Shown: positions 25,736-34,235, counted from the stretch's first letter. The stretch is DNA of 64,000 nucleotides from Desulfobotulus alkaliphilus (GCF_007830435.1 NZ_VLLC01000003.1:28223-92222), one strand, 5' to 3'. Numbers and translations are program-made. Notes: generated from the sequence alone by a model not told the origin.

Positions 25736-27349
25736 ATGCGTATCCACAGCGATTTTCTGGTTTTAGGCTCAGGCGTTGCCGGTCTGATGTTTGCTCTGAA
25801 GGTGGCGGATCATGGCAGCGTGGCTGTGGTAACCAAGGCGGAGATTTCGGAAAGCAATACGGTAAGGGCGCAGGGGGGGGTCGCTTCGGTATTTTCCGAT
25901 ACGGATTCCTTTGAACTGCACGTAAAGGACACCCTGGCTTCCGGTGCAGGTCTCTGTGATCCCGAGGTAACGGATATGGTGGTCAGAAATGGCCCGGAAC
26001 GTATCCGGGAACTGATGGACATGGGGGTGAAGTTCAGCCATGCCGATGAGGAGCATCTGGATCTGGGCAGGGAGGGCGGACATTCGGAAAAACGTATTGT
26101 CCATGCCCTGGATATGACGGGCTGGGAAATTGAATCTGTTCTGGTGTCAAAGGTCAGATCCCATCCCAATATCAGCGTGTACGAACACCACATTGCCATT
26201 GACCTGCTGACCCACGCCGCCCGCATCCGGCGGGGTCTCATAGTAACCAGCCATGAAGAACGCTGCTGCGGGGCCTATGTGCTGGATATTGCATCGGACC
26301 GGGTGTGTACCTTTACGGCACCGGTCACGGTGATGGCCACCGGCGGCGCAGGCAAGGTCTATCCCTACACCAGCAACCCGGATGTGGCCACGGGGGATGG
26401 CATTGCCATGGCCCACAGGGCAGGGGCTTCGGTGGCCAATCTTGAGTTTGTTCAGTTTCACCCCACCTGCCTTTACCATCCGGAGGCCAAGAATTTTCTG
26501 ATTTCAGAAGCTGTCCGTGGAGAAGGCGGCATTCTTCGCAATGCCATGGGTGAGGCCTTTATGGAGCGCTATTCTCCCCTGAAGGATCTGGCCTGCAGGG
26601 ATGTGGTTGCCCGGGCCATAGATACGGAACTCAAACGAACGGGAGATGATTCCGCTTTTCTGGATATTTCCCATAAATCTTCTGATTTTATAAAAAAACG
26701 CTTCCCTAATCTTTATGCCAGATGCATGAAATTCGGGATAGACATGACCTCTGATCCCATCCCCGTGGTACCTGCCGCCCATTATATGTGCGGTGGCATT
26801 GCAACGGATCTTTCGGGCAGAACGGATATTTCCAGTCTTTATGCCATCGGAGAAACGGCCTGTACGGGTCTGCACGGTGCCAACCGGCTGGCAAGCAATT
26901 CCCTTCTTGAGGCGCTGGTTTACGCCCACAGGGCAGCTGAGGATGCCCTTGAGCGTTTTAAAAGTACCCAGCTTCCTTCAAATCTTCCCGAATGGGATGA
27001 AATGGGCACCACAGACAGTGATGAGGCCGTCATGGTGGCCCATAACTGGGATGAAATCCGCATGTTCATGTGGAACTATGTGGGCATTGTGCGTTCGGAT
27101 AAACGTCTGGCCCGGGCAAGGCGGAGAATAGACAACATACAGATGGAAATTCAGGAATACTACTGGAATTTCCGGGTGACATCGGATCTGATCGAGCTGC
27201 GCAACATTGCCCTGGTGGCGGAACTCATCATCCGCAGTGCCCAGCGCCGCAAGGAAAGCCGGGGACTCCATTACTCCATTGATTACCCTGAGCGTGATGA
27301 TGTGAACTGGCTCATGGATACGGTGCTGAAGCGCAGCAGCAGGGCATAG
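25736..27349 (+). CDS. nadB: L-aspartate oxidase
   Basis: FAD enzyme making iminoaspartate for NAD synthesis; in anaerobes fumarate is the likely electron acceptor. 537 residues: FAD-binding GSGVAGLMFAL at the N terminus, NTVRAQGGVASV, the active-site HPTCLYHPEA and SEAVRGEGG, and YAIGETACTGLHGANRLASNSL, which is the NadB hallmark separating it from fumarate reductase. The ATG at 25736 has AAGGAT 9 bases upstream. It converges on menG with three bases between stops. Confidence 0.95.
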   Translation: MRIHSDFLVLGSGVAGLMFALKVADHGSVAVVTKAEISESNTVRAQGGVASVFSDTDSFELHVKDTLASGAGLCDPEVTDMVVRNGPERIRELMDMGVKFSHADEEHLDLGREGGHSEKRIVHALDMTGWEIESVLVSKVRSHPNISVYEHHIAIDLLTHAARIRRGLIVTSHEERCCGAYVLDIASDRVCTFTAPVTVMATGGAGKVYPYTSNPDVATGDGIAMAHRAGASVANLEFVQFHPTCLYHPEAKNFLISEAVRGEGGILRNAMGEAFMERYSPLKDLACRDVVARAIDTELKRTGDDSAFLDISHKSSDFIKKRFPNLYARCMKFGIDMTSDPIPVVPAAHYMCGGIATDLSGRTDISSLYAIGETACTGLHGANRLASNSLLEALVYAHRAAEDALERFKSTQLPSNLPEWDEMGTTDSDEAVMVAHNWDEIRMFMWNYVGIVRSDKRLARARRRIDNIQMEIQEYYWNFRVTSDLIELRNIALVAELIIRSAQRRKESRGLHYSIDYPERDDVNWLMDTVLKRSSRA

Positions 27350-27352
27350 GGG

Positions 27353-28063
27353 TTATGCTGCGGGCGGTTTCTGCCCTGTATACAGGGTGGCAACGCTAAA
27401 GGTCAGGGGGGTGAAGGCAACCCCATGAAATCCCTGCTCTTCAATAATTTCAGAAAATTCTGAAGGCTGCGGAAAGGCCATGACAGAGTCTGGAAGATAG
27501 GTATAGGCAAAGTTGCTGGAGAAAAGTCCGCCGATAAAGGGAAGAATACTCTGAAAATAAAGAAGATAAAGTTTTCTGAGGAGTCCTTCCGGAGGTGTGG
27601 CCAGTTCCAGCACGGCAAGTCTTCCACCGGGTTTCAGGCAACGGTAAAATTCACCAAGGGCCTTTTTTCTGTCCTGAATATTGCGGATGCCAAAGGCAAT
27701 GGTGATGGCATCAAAGCTGTTATCCCCAAAGGGCAGGTGCAGGGCATTGGCTGGCTTCAGTTCAATGGAATCTTCCATTCCGCAGGATCTGATTTTTTCC
27801 CTTCCGATTTCAAGCATTTTTTCGGAAAAATCCACGCCAAGGACAAAGGCCTCCGGATGCTGGCGGATGACTTCCATTGCCACATCCGCAGTACCGCAGG
27901 CCACATCCAGCACCTTCGCCTTTTTGGGCAGTTTGAGGGAGCGGACGGCCCTGCGCCGCCAGAGGGTATCCTGACGCAGGCTTAAGAGGCGGTTAAGAAA
28001 ATCATATTTCGGTGCAATGGCATCGAACATGCTCTGGACAAAGGGAATTTCTTTATTTTTCAT
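27353..28063 (-). CDS. menG: Demethylmenaquinone methyltransferase (UbiE/MenG)
   Basis: SAM-dependent C-methyltransferase completing menaquinone (or ubiquinone) synthesis; menaquinone is the expected quinone in such anaerobes. 236 residues with the family start FVQSMFDAIAPKYDFLNRLLS, SAM motif VLDVACGTADVA, and FGIRNIQDRKKAL followed by FYRCLKPGGRLAVLEL. The ATG at 28063 is chosen over an upstream GTG at 28078. Convergent with nadB. Confidence 0.93.
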   Translation of the reverse strand: MKNKEIPFVQSMFDAIAPKYDFLNRLLSLRQDTLWRRRAVRSLKLPKKAKVLDVACGTADVAMEVIRQHPEAFVLGVDFSEKMLEIGREKIRSCGMEDSIELKPANALHLPFGDNSFDAITIAFGIRNIQDRKKALGEFYRCLKPGGRLAVLELATPPEGLLRKLYLLYFQSILPFIGGLFSSNFAYTYLPDSVMAFPQPSEFSEIIEEQGFHGVAFTPLTFSVATLYTGQKPPAA

Positions 28064-28205
28064 TGACAAGGCCGTCACAGGTATTAGTTTTGCGTCGTTG
28101 TTTAAGTAAACTCAAAATCCGTAAAAGCTTCGACTATCACATTCTTTATGGATATGCAAAATAAACGGAGCCGGGATGCGTTTCCGGTGCAAAAACGGGT
28201 AGGTT

Positions 28206-29303
28206 ATGGCAGAAAAACGGGATTATTATGAGGTTCTCGGTGTCAGCCGGGATGCGGATGCGGACAGTATAAAAAAGAGTTACCGCAAGCTGGCCATGAA
28301 ATATCATCCGGATAAAAATCCGGGGGATCAAAAGGCGGAAGACCGCTTCAAGGAAGCCTCGGAAGCCTATGCCGTGCTTTCCGATGCGGAAAAACGGCGT
28401 ATCTATGATCAGTTTGGCCACAGAGGCCTTGAAAATTCAGGGTTTTCCGGAGCCGGTGGCTTTGATGATATTTTTTCCAGTTTCGGGGATATTTTTGAGG
28501 ATTTTTTTGGTTTTGGCGGACGCAGGGGCGGTGGTCAGCGCAGCCGCAGGGGGTCGGATCTCCGCTATGATCTGGAGATAGAGTTCAGCGAGGCGGCCTT
28601 CGGCTCCGAAAGGGAGCTTGAGTTTGAAAAACTGGAAAACTGCGGCCACTGCGGCGGAGACGGCTGTGAGCCGGGTTCAGGCCCTGAGGTCTGCCCCCAT
28701 TGCCGGGGAACGGGTCAGTATGCCCAGACTCAGGGCTTTTTTACCGTGCGCAGTACCTGTCCCTATTGTAAGGGTGCCGGAAAAATCATCCGCAATCCCT
28801 GTTCCAAATGCCATGGCCGGGGTCGGATGCCAGCAAAGAAAAAGGTTTCCGTGCGTATCCCCGCAGGGGTGGATAACGGTTCCCGTCTCAGGCTGACGGG
28901 GGAAGGGGAACCCGGTCCCAATGGCGGCCCCCAGGGGGATCTTTATGTTTTCATCCATGTGAAGCCCCACAAGCTTTTCCAGAGGGAAGGCAGTGATATT
29001 CTCTGTTTTGTGGATATTTCCATGGTGCAGGCAGCACTGGGAGACACCATCCGTGTGGAAACCCTTGAAGGGGAAAAGGATCTGAATATTCCCAAGGGAA
29101 CCCAGTACGGAGATACCTTCCGGCTCAAGGGAGAAGGGATTCCTTCGCTCCGTACCGGACAAAGGGGAGACCAGATCATTCAGGTGCATGTGAAAACCCC
29201 CACCCATGTGAATAAAAAACAGGAAAAGCTCCTTCGGGAATTTGCCAAGCTGGATGAGGAAAAATTTACCAATAAGCTGAAAAACCTTTTCAAGGGCCTT
29301 TGA
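28206..29303 (+). CDS. dnaJ: Chaperone protein DnaJ
   Basis: Hsp40 co-chaperone of DnaK, 365 residues. J-domain with HPD at about residues 35-37, a G/F-rich segment ([27 protein letters not shown]), four zinc-finger repeats ([32 protein letters not shown]) and C-terminal substrate domains. It stands apart from dnaK and grpE. QueD begins 1 base after its stop. Confidence 0.95.
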   Translation: MAEKRDYYEVLGVSRDADADSIKKSYRKLAMKYHPDKNPGDQKAEDRFKEASEAYAVLSDAEKRRIYDQFGHRGLENSGFSGAGGFDDIFSSFGDIFEDFFGFGGRRGGGQRSRRGSDLRYDLEIEFSEAAFGSERELEFEKLENCGHCGGDGCEPGSGPEVCPHCRGTGQYAQTQGFFTVRSTCPYCKGAGKIIRNPCSKCHGRGRMPAKKKVSVRIPAGVDNGSRLRLTGEGEPGPNGGPQGDLYVFIHVKPHKLFQREGSDILCFVDISMVQAALGDTIRVETLEGEKDLNIPKGTQYGDTFRLKGEGIPSLRTGQRGDQIIQVHVKTPTHVNKKQEKLLREFAKLDEEKFTNKLKNLFKGL

Positions 29304-29304
29304 T

Positions 29305-29679
29305 ATGTATGAACTGCGGGTAAGGGGAGATTTTGCTGCGGCGCATCAGCTCCACAATGTGACGGAAAAATGTGAAAATCTCCATGGTCATAATTTTGAT
29401 GTGGAAGCCGCCGTGGAAGGAAAAGAGCTGAACGAGGCCCATGTTCTCATGGATTTTGGTCTGCTTAAAAAACACTTAAGGGAAATCCTTGCATCCCTTG
29501 ACCACTGCTTTTTAAATGAACATCCTGCCTTTGCCGGAAAAAATGCTTCTTCCGAAAATATCGCCCGTTTTATTGCAGAAAATCTCAGTGAACGCCTTCT
29601 GCCCCTTGGCGGAGGCGTCCGGGTCCGGAGGGTCAGGGTCTGGGAATCCGCCAGAGCCAGTGCGGCCTATTATCCATAA
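29305..29679 (+). CDS. queD: 6-carboxytetrahydropterin synthase QueD
   Basis: Second step of the queuosine/7-deazaguanine pathway. 124 residues. Zinc ligands are H in FAAAHQL and the pair in LHGHNFDV; the catalytic Cys lies in TEKCENLHGHN; MDFGLLK and LDHCFLN are family motifs. Directly after dnaJ and followed by a terminator. PTPS-6 homologues are alternatives, but CENLHGH favours QueD. Confidence 0.92.
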   Translation: MYELRVRGDFAAAHQLHNVTEKCENLHGHNFDVEAAVEGKELNEAHVLMDFGLLKKHLREILASLDHCFLNEHPAFAGKNASSENIARFIAENLSERLLPLGGGVRVRRVRVWESARASAAYYP

Positions 29680-29724
29680 GGCCATATGAAAACTTCAGGA
29701 GGCATGGCTTCCTTAAGGATATAC

Positions 29725-29768
29725 AAAGGTGCAGAATCATCGGCAGATGGTTTTTGCACCTTTTTTTG
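29725..29768 (+). terminator. Terminator of dnaJ-queD
   Basis: AAAGGTGCA (29725-29733) and TGCACCTTT (29755-29763), then a T-run. It marks the left edge of the accessory island. Confidence 0.85.
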
Positions 29769-29821
29769 TCCTTCATTTTGGGTATTCCTGCTTGAAAAGT
29801 TTTTCTACAGGGGTATGCTGA

Positions 29822-30042
29822 AAAACTGGTAGCAGAATACGGGCAAGGCTATGATCGGTCAGGCCTCCTTCGGATGATAAAATTCTACCAGCAGTTTCCA
29901 CGTATTTAGATTGTGACGACAGTGTCGGCACAATTGGGCTGGTTACATTCTAAATTATCTGATCGCTGGTTTGTGCGTACTGTGAGAGCGTATGGAAGGA
30001 ATGCTGTTTGAACGCACGGCCATCCCCCATGGGATTTTTTGA
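29822..30042 (+). pseudogene. Decayed DUF1016 (YhcG-type PDDEXK nuclease) fragment
   Basis: Translates as KLVAEYGQGYDRSGLLRMIK then FYQQFPRI-stop-IVTTVSAQLGW, later RWFVRT, and after a frame change GMLFERTAIPH-GIF-stop. This is the order of the DUF1016 N-terminal region (EYGxGFS..LRRMxxFYxxFP, IVATLSxQLSW, RWSVRTLRxKIDxMLYERTA). At least two in-frame stops and one frameshift are present and the nuclease domain is absent. A second fragment of the same region lies at 34173. Such genes often accompany type I restriction operons. Confidence 0.7.
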
Positions 30043-30134
30043 AATCCCACAGTGAAAGATCAAAGGCCTGCCGGTTTTGCTGTTGATCTGCTGCCCCGCA
30101 GGGCGAAAAAATCAGAATGTAAGGAATACATAGA

Positions 30135-31319
30135 ATGAAAATCAAACAATTGAAGATAGAAGGTTTCCGTTCCCTTCGTAGTGTCAGCTGGTTGCCAGGA
30201 GATCTCAATGTCATTATCGGCCCTAATGGTACAGGCAAATCTAATCTGCTGCGATTTATAGAACTGATTTCCATGTCAGCACAAGGCAGACTTGGCAAAT
30301 ACATTCAATCTTTAGGTGGAATGGATCCCATCGTTTGGGATGGCATTGCTGCTTCCATAAAGTTTGAGTTGGAAACAGCACCGGAAGGGGGAGAGTTCGG
30401 CCCTGAAACTTACAATCTTGACTTAGCAAGGCTGGGAGCAGGAAGTTCATACAGGGTGGAGAAAGAGCTGCTGATCAACTCGCATAAATCAAGGAAAGGT
30501 GTTGAAGGGAAGCCTTTTACATTTTTGGAGAGAACTGGAAAAAGAGCAGTAATTTTTGATGAAAAAGAACAGGCCTTTAATATGTCTGAAGATTTTGTGT
30601 CAGATGAAGAAAGTCTCCTTTCCATAGCATCTGGGCCTTTTATGAATAACCACTTCATTCCCCATTTCCAGAAAAGTCTGGCATCCATAGCCGTTTATCA
30701 TGATTTGCACACCAGTAAAGATGCACCAATCCGACAGCCTGCCATTGCCCGCATGGAAAAACGGGTTGATCCTGATGGGCAAAACCTTATTTCTGTTTTG
30801 CATACCCTTTACACAGGTGATCGCGATTTTAAAAACGACATTAATTCTGCCATGCGGGCGGCATTTGGTGATGATTTTGAAGAATTGGTCTTCCCTCCTG
30901 CTTCTGATCAGAGAATACAATTAAGAATCCGATGGAAATCACTTAAGCGGGAACAATCGGCAGCTGAACTTTCTGATGGAACCCTTCGTTTTCTGTTTCT
31001 GTTAACTATTCTTGCAAGCCCCTCCCCTGCTCCCATTATAGCCATCGATGAACCGGAGACGGGACTGCATCCCTCCATGCTTCCACTCGTTGCTGAATAT
31101 GCCGTTGATGCATCCATGAGATCACAGGTTATCCTGACAACCCATTCCCCTCAATTTCTCGATGCCTTCGCAGGAACCAGACCAACCACAACCGTTGCCA
31201 AATGGCAGGATGGTGAAACGACCTTGAAAACATTGCGGGGAGAAGAGCTTGATTACTGGCTTAAGGAATACTCGCTGGGAGCTCTTTTTAGATCGGGAGA
31301 ATTGGAGCAGATAGGATGA
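30135..31319 (+). CDS. AAA ATPase (RecF/OLD-like, AAA_21), first gene of a pair with DUF4276
   Basis: 394 residues. The N terminus MKIKQLKIEGFRSL and Walker A GPNGTGKSN (about residues 35-43) are those of SMC/RecF-like ATPases; the signature region is ELSDGTLRFLFLLTIL, Walker B IIAIDEPETGLHP, and the H-loop TTHSPQFLD. No TOPRIM nuclease domain is fused, so it is not a complete OLD protein. Overlap of 4 bases with a DUF4276 gene makes a two-gene unit. ATPase + TOPRIM-like pairs of this form are known in phage defence (for example PARIS, which uses DUF4435). Defence is inferred, not shown. Confidence 0.8.
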   Translation: MKIKQLKIEGFRSLRSVSWLPGDLNVIIGPNGTGKSNLLRFIELISMSAQGRLGKYIQSLGGMDPIVWDGIAASIKFELETAPEGGEFGPETYNLDLARLGAGSSYRVEKELLINSHKSRKGVEGKPFTFLERTGKRAVIFDEKEQAFNMSEDFVSDEESLLSIASGPFMNNHFIPHFQKSLASIAVYHDLHTSKDAPIRQPAIARMEKRVDPDGQNLISVLHTLYTGDRDFKNDINSAMRAAFGDDFEELVFPPASDQRIQLRIRWKSLKREQSAAELSDGTLRFLFLLTILASPSPAPIIAIDEPETGLHPSMLPLVAEYAVDASMRSQVILTTHSPQFLDAFAGTRPTTTVAKWQDGETTLKTLRGEELDYWLKEYSLGALFRSGELEQIG

Positions 31320-31942
31320 AATTTATTGTTTTTGTTGAGGGCCATACTGAAAACAAGGCATTGTCTCAATTTCTGAAAAAATGGCTTGACCCTAAGTTGC
31401 CAAAGCCTGTGGGTATTAAAACTGTCCGGTTTGAGGGGTGGCCAGAACTCATCAAAGATGCTCCTTTAAAAGCGAAGATGCATTTGGAGGGGCCAGAAAA
31501 AAATGATGTTATTGCCGTCATTTCTTTGCTGGATCTTTATGGTCCTTCTTTTTATCCCACCCATTTACAAGAAAGCAAAGAACGTTACCAGTGGGCAAAA
31601 AATGAGATAGAGGGCAAAGTCAACGAAGCCAGATTTTTTCAGTTTTTTGCTGTTCACGAAGTTGAGGCATGGCTTCTTAGCGACCCCAACATCTTTCCTG
31701 CCAATGTAAAAAAGGCCTTCCCAAAAAAAATCAGCCATCCGGAAGCGGTGAATTTTAATGAGCCACCAGGGAAACTATTAGAGCGATTGTACCCTCTACA
31801 TGTTGGGCGATCATACAAAAAAGTGGTGAATGGACAAGATCTTTTTGGCAGGCTTGATCCAGAAATTGCTTACAATAAATGCCCCAGCCTTAAAATGCTC
31901 TTGGACAAAATGCTTGATCTGGCACAAAATTTTAATCATTGA
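31316..31942 (+). CDS. DUF4276 family protein (TOPRIM-like partner of the ATPase)
   Basis: 208 residues. FIVFVEGHTENKALSQFLKKW at the N terminus carries the acidic V-E-G-x-T-E motif of the TOPRIM-like fold; AVISLLDLYG supplies the second acidic strand and HEVEAWLLSDPN the third. The pattern V-E-G-x-x-E / D-x-Y / E-x-E-A-W-L-L is typical of DUF4276. A nuclease or nucleotide-sensing role is suspected. It is translationally coupled to the upstream ATPase gene (ATGA overlap). Confidence 0.78.
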   Translation: MKFIVFVEGHTENKALSQFLKKWLDPKLPKPVGIKTVRFEGWPELIKDAPLKAKMHLEGPEKNDVIAVISLLDLYGPSFYPTHLQESKERYQWAKNEIEGKVNEARFFQFFAVHEVEAWLLSDPNIFPANVKKAFPKKISHPEAVNFNEPPGKLLERLYPLHVGRSYKKVVNGQDLFGRLDPEIAYNKCPSLKMLLDKMLDLAQNFNH

Positions 31943-32047
31943 CTATCTCGATGGAACTCCTTGTCGGGTGAGGGTTTTTAAAAAAGGTGGGGGTTGTACG
32001 GATGAGGGCAAAAAATTGTTGCCTGGCAATAAGCAAAACTCTGCGCA

Positions 32048-32076
32048 TTGACACCGGTTATACCATTGGTTATACT
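32048..32076 (+). promoter_or_regulatory. Near-consensus promoter of the MazEF-type pair with repeated operator-like boxes
   Basis: TTGACA (32048-32053), exactly 17 bases, TATACT (32071-32076). GGTTATAC occurs twice (32056-32063 and 32068-32075), overlapping the spacer and -10 box, a place where an antitoxin-toxin complex could bind. The start codon of the pair lies 26 bases downstream. Confidence 0.7.
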
Positions 32077-32101
32077 TTTCATTATCGATGGAGGTGACAA
32101 A

Positions 32102-32350
32102 ATGCCAAATATTAAAACAGCGATATCAATAGAAAAACCAATTTTTGAAAAAATGGATATCCTTGCAAAAGATTTAAAAATTTCAAGGAGCCAATTGTTT
32201 TCTATGGCCGCTAAAGAGTTTATAGAAAGGCATAAAAATTTAGAGCTTCTTAAGTCAATTAATCAGGCATATGAAGACACAATAGAACCCGACCCCACAG
32301 TGACAAAAATGGCTTCCCGCCATTATAATTTGGTTAAAGATCAATGGTAA
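32102..32350 (+). CDS. Ribbon-helix-helix antitoxin (MazE-like role)
   Basis: 82 residues. The N-terminal IKTAISIEKPIFEKMDILAKD followed by SRSQLFSMAAKEFIERH is the strand-helix-helix DNA-binding fold of MetJ/Arc-type antitoxins. The C-terminal acidic half probably binds the toxin. GGAGGTGA lies 5 bases before the ATG; an upstream in-frame ATG at 32048 would overlap the promoter and is rejected. Overlaps the toxin gene by 7 bases, and is expected to repress its own promoter. Confidence 0.82.
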   Translation: MPNIKTAISIEKPIFEKMDILAKDLKISRSQLFSMAAKEFIERHKNLELLKSINQAYEDTIEPDPTVTKMASRHYNLVKDQW

Positions 32351-32700
32351 TCAATCAAGGGGATATTTTCTGGATAGATTTCGATTCCCCAGGCGGATCA
32401 GAACCGGGGTATCGTCATCCCCATGTCGTCATTCAAAACAACCTTTTTAACCGCAGCAGGATTCATACGGTTGTTGTTTGCGCTCTCACATCGAATGTTA
32501 ATAGAGCCGATGCACCCGGCAACGTATTATTAAAAAAAGGAGAGGCAAATCTGCCTAAAAAAAGTGTAGTCAATATCTCACAGATTTTTACCGTAAATAA
32601 AAGTGACTTGTCTGAAAAAATTGGAACCTTATCAAAAAACCGTATTCTTCAGATTTTGCAAGGTATCAATCTTCTTACAGAAATCAGAGAGATTGATTAA
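32344..32700 (+). CDS. MazF/PemK-family endoribonuclease toxin
   Basis: 118 residues. GDIFWIDFDSPGGSEPGYRH followed by PHVVIQNN is the classical MazF start, with the loop that precedes the catalytic arginine region, and VVVCALTSN matches the central strand carrying the conserved threonine. MazF toxins cut mRNA at short sequences. It overlaps its antitoxin and no further gene follows on the transcript for 200 bases. Confidence 0.87.
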   Translation: MVINQGDIFWIDFDSPGGSEPGYRHPHVVIQNNLFNRSRIHTVVVCALTSNVNRADAPGNVLLKKGEANLPKKSVVNISQIFTVNKSDLSEKIGTLSKNRILQILQGINLLTEIREID

Positions 32701-32830
32701 AAATTACTGTTCCTTAACAAGGCTTTTGCAACGGAGCACAAAAAGCTGTGCCGCTGAATTGCTACGTTATACGGGCATTGGATTCAGCGACTCCAGCCGG
32801 TCCCGGACGGCAAAAGTCTTTTCCGCTTCT

Positions 32831-32879
32831 GAGTAACTTCAAAAGTTACCTTATGACAAAACGCCGTAAAACGGCGTGG
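32831..32879 (+). terminator. Two hairpins upstream of the PIN gene
   Basis: GTAACTT/AAGTTAC (32831-32848) and ACGCCGT/ACGGCGT (32862-32879), followed by GGGTTGCTTTTTAGG. The second could end the MazEF-type transcript; the T-run is 8 bases away, so efficiency is doubtful. Confidence 0.4.
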
Positions 32880-32900
32880 GTTGCTTTTTAGGATATAATA

Positions 32901-33344
32901 ATGAAGATATATTTTGATGTCTGCTGCCTCAACCGTCCGTATGATAATCAAACTCAGGATAGAATCCGTTTGGAATCTGAGGCTGTTATAGCGATACTGA
33001 GGCATGTGGAATCAGGGGAATGGTCTCTTGTTTCCAGCGGAGTTGTCAATTATGAAATAAGCCGGACATTTGATAATGAGAGAAAAAGCCGTCTGTTCTT
33101 ACTTGTTCAGGGGGCATCCGTGTTCATACCTGTCGTACAGGAAACATATATTCGGGCAGGAGAATTACAACATGAACTCGGAATCAAAGCATATGATGCG
33201 CTTCATATTGCCTGTGCGGAACAGGGAGGGGTGGATGTCTTTCTGTCAACAGATGACAGGCTTGTAAGAGCTGTAAAAAGAAAAAGTGGGCTGACAAATA
33301 CCAGAGTTGAAAATCCTCTGACCTGGTTACAGGAGGTTATATAA
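32901..33344 (+). CDS. PIN-domain protein, probable VapC-like toxin
   Basis: 147 residues. Acidic PIN residues appear in order: D in IYFDVCCLNRP, E in VVNYEISRTF, D in AYDALHIACAE and D in DVFLSTDDRLVRA. Such proteins are usually RNases neutralised by a small partner. The toxin gene comes first and overlaps the next ORF by 1 base, the reverse of the usual antitoxin-first order. A weak GGAT site precedes the ATG. Confidence 0.78.
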   Translation: MKIYFDVCCLNRPYDNQTQDRIRLESEAVIAILRHVESGEWSLVSSGVVNYEISRTFDNERKSRLFLLVQGASVFIPVVQETYIRAGELQHELGIKAYDALHIACAEQGGVDVFLSTDDRLVRAVKRKSGLTNTRVENPLTWLQEVI

Positions 33345-33577
33345 TGAATGTACAAACTATGACGCAACAGGAAATAAGACAGACAGGAATAGAAATATTA
33401 AGCAGACATATGGGACTTACAGGAATGATACGATTTCTCCAACAGACAGAAACCGGGTACGGTGATTATACAAAAGAAAGAGACAAGCTGCTCGGAACCC
33501 CTTCATTGGAAGAGCTGGTTTCCGATATTCAGTCAAGCAGATTCAATAAAAAAGATTGTTTTTTTGATAAAAAATGA
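33344..33577 (+). CDS. Small partner of the PIN gene, putative antitoxin
   Basis: 77 residues beginning with MTQQEIRQTGIEILSRHMG and continuing MIRFLQQTETGYGDYTKERD. I associate this pattern with small proteins encoded beside PIN genes, but no DNA-binding fold is obvious. AGGAGG lies 8 bases before the ATG, inside the PIN gene, so its translation should be strong. An antitoxin role is inferred from position. Confidence 0.6.
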   Translation: MNVQTMTQQEIRQTGIEILSRHMGLTGMIRFLQQTETGYGDYTKERDKLLGTPSLEELVSDIQSSRFNKKDCFFDKK

Positions 33578-33759
33578 CTGAAACACTGAACCCTCCCATG
33601 GCTAAGGCCAGGAGCTTTACGGCGACATTCGGTAACAATGTCAAACTATTTCTGATTTGGTGCAGTTCAAGAAAATCTGATGGAATCCGGGCTTATCAGG
33701 TGAAACAGGTGCTTTTGGCAATAGAAAAAATGGGTGTCAGTCATGGCACAAAAAAATGA
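33574..33759 (+). CDS. Doubtful 61-residue ORF
   Basis: Begins in the stop codon of the previous gene (ATGA) and overlaps the start of hicB. The product is basic with no recognised domain; VKLFLIWCSSRKSDGIRAYQ is its core. It may be the remains of a HicA or another toxin gene that once preceded hicB, but there is no clear sequence support. Confidence 0.2.
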   Translation: MTETLNPPMAKARSFTATFGNNVKLFLIWCSSRKSDGIRAYQVKQVLLAIEKMGVSHGTKK

Positions 33760-34072
33760 TAAATATACATACCGTGTTACATGGTCCGAAGATGATAATG
33801 AATATGTCGGCTTGTGTGCAGAATTCCCAGGTTTAAGCTGGCTGGCGGATAGTCCGGAAAAGACACTAAAAGGCATTCGCAAGCTTGTAGCTGATGTCTT
33901 ATTAGACATGGTCAATAATTCGGAGTCTATACCGGAGCCAATAGCAACCAAAAATTTTAGTGGTAAGTTTATGGTCCGCATCCCCCCTGATATTCATAGA
34001 AAACTTGCCATACAAGCTGCTGAGTCAGGTGTAAGCCTTAATCGCATTGCAAGCTCAAAGCTGAGTCAATAA
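33743..34072 (+). CDS. hicB: HicB-family antitoxin without a visible HicA
   Basis: 109 residues. The HicB fold (YRVTWSEDDNEYVGLCAEFP followed by GLSWLADSPEKTLKGI) is joined to a C-terminal ribbon-helix-helix (MVRIPPDIHRKLAIQAAESG). The normal partner HicA, a ~60-80-residue double-stranded-RNA-binding RNase, is absent on either side. It could be an orphan antitoxin or regulator. The start at 33743 fits the family start better than 33734. Confidence 0.8.
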   Translation: MAQKNDKYTYRVTWSEDDNEYVGLCAEFPGLSWLADSPEKTLKGIRKLVADVLLDMVNNSESIPEPIATKNFSGKFMVRIPPDIHRKLAIQAAESGVSLNRIASSKLSQ

Positions 34073-34093
34073 CTACAGATAAGCCTCAACCCC

Positions 34094-34172
34094 ACCCGGT
34101 TCTACGCATAATAAGGAAGACCATGGCAAGAAAAGCAGCCCCCAAACAGGAAGAACCCATAGAAAAACAGAT
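34094..34172. repeat. Left copy of 79-bp direct repeat (duplicated hsdM start)
   Basis: Matches 35188-35266 with one mismatch. It contains the hsdM ribosome site AAGGAAG and codons for [16 protein letters not shown]. The two copies are 1,094 bases apart and enclose the DUF6994 gene. Confidence 0.95.
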
Positions 34173-34212
34173 CCGGAACAGCAAACAGTTGCGACACTGT
34201 CGCAACAATTGA
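34123..34212 (+). pseudogene. Truncated hsdM start fragment
   Basis: Same first 16 residues as HsdM ([16 protein letters not shown]), then diverges and stops after 29 codons. The ribosome site is intact, so a short dead-end peptide could be made. Confidence 0.75.
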
Positions 34213-34235
34213 GCTGGCCTCAAAAGTCTGAAAAA
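34173..34235 (+). pseudogene. Second DUF1016 fragment
   Basis: In another frame from the hsdM fragment the sequence reads EQQTVATLSQQLSWPQKSEK then stop, the DUF1016 core IVATLSxQLSW. The join to the hsdM start is abrupt, indicating recombination. Confidence 0.6.

Noticed and set aside
29906..30304. 132-residue minus-strand ORF upstream of the ATPase gene
   Set aside because: It is antisense to the DUF1016 remnant and to the start of the ATPase gene; no recognised domain.
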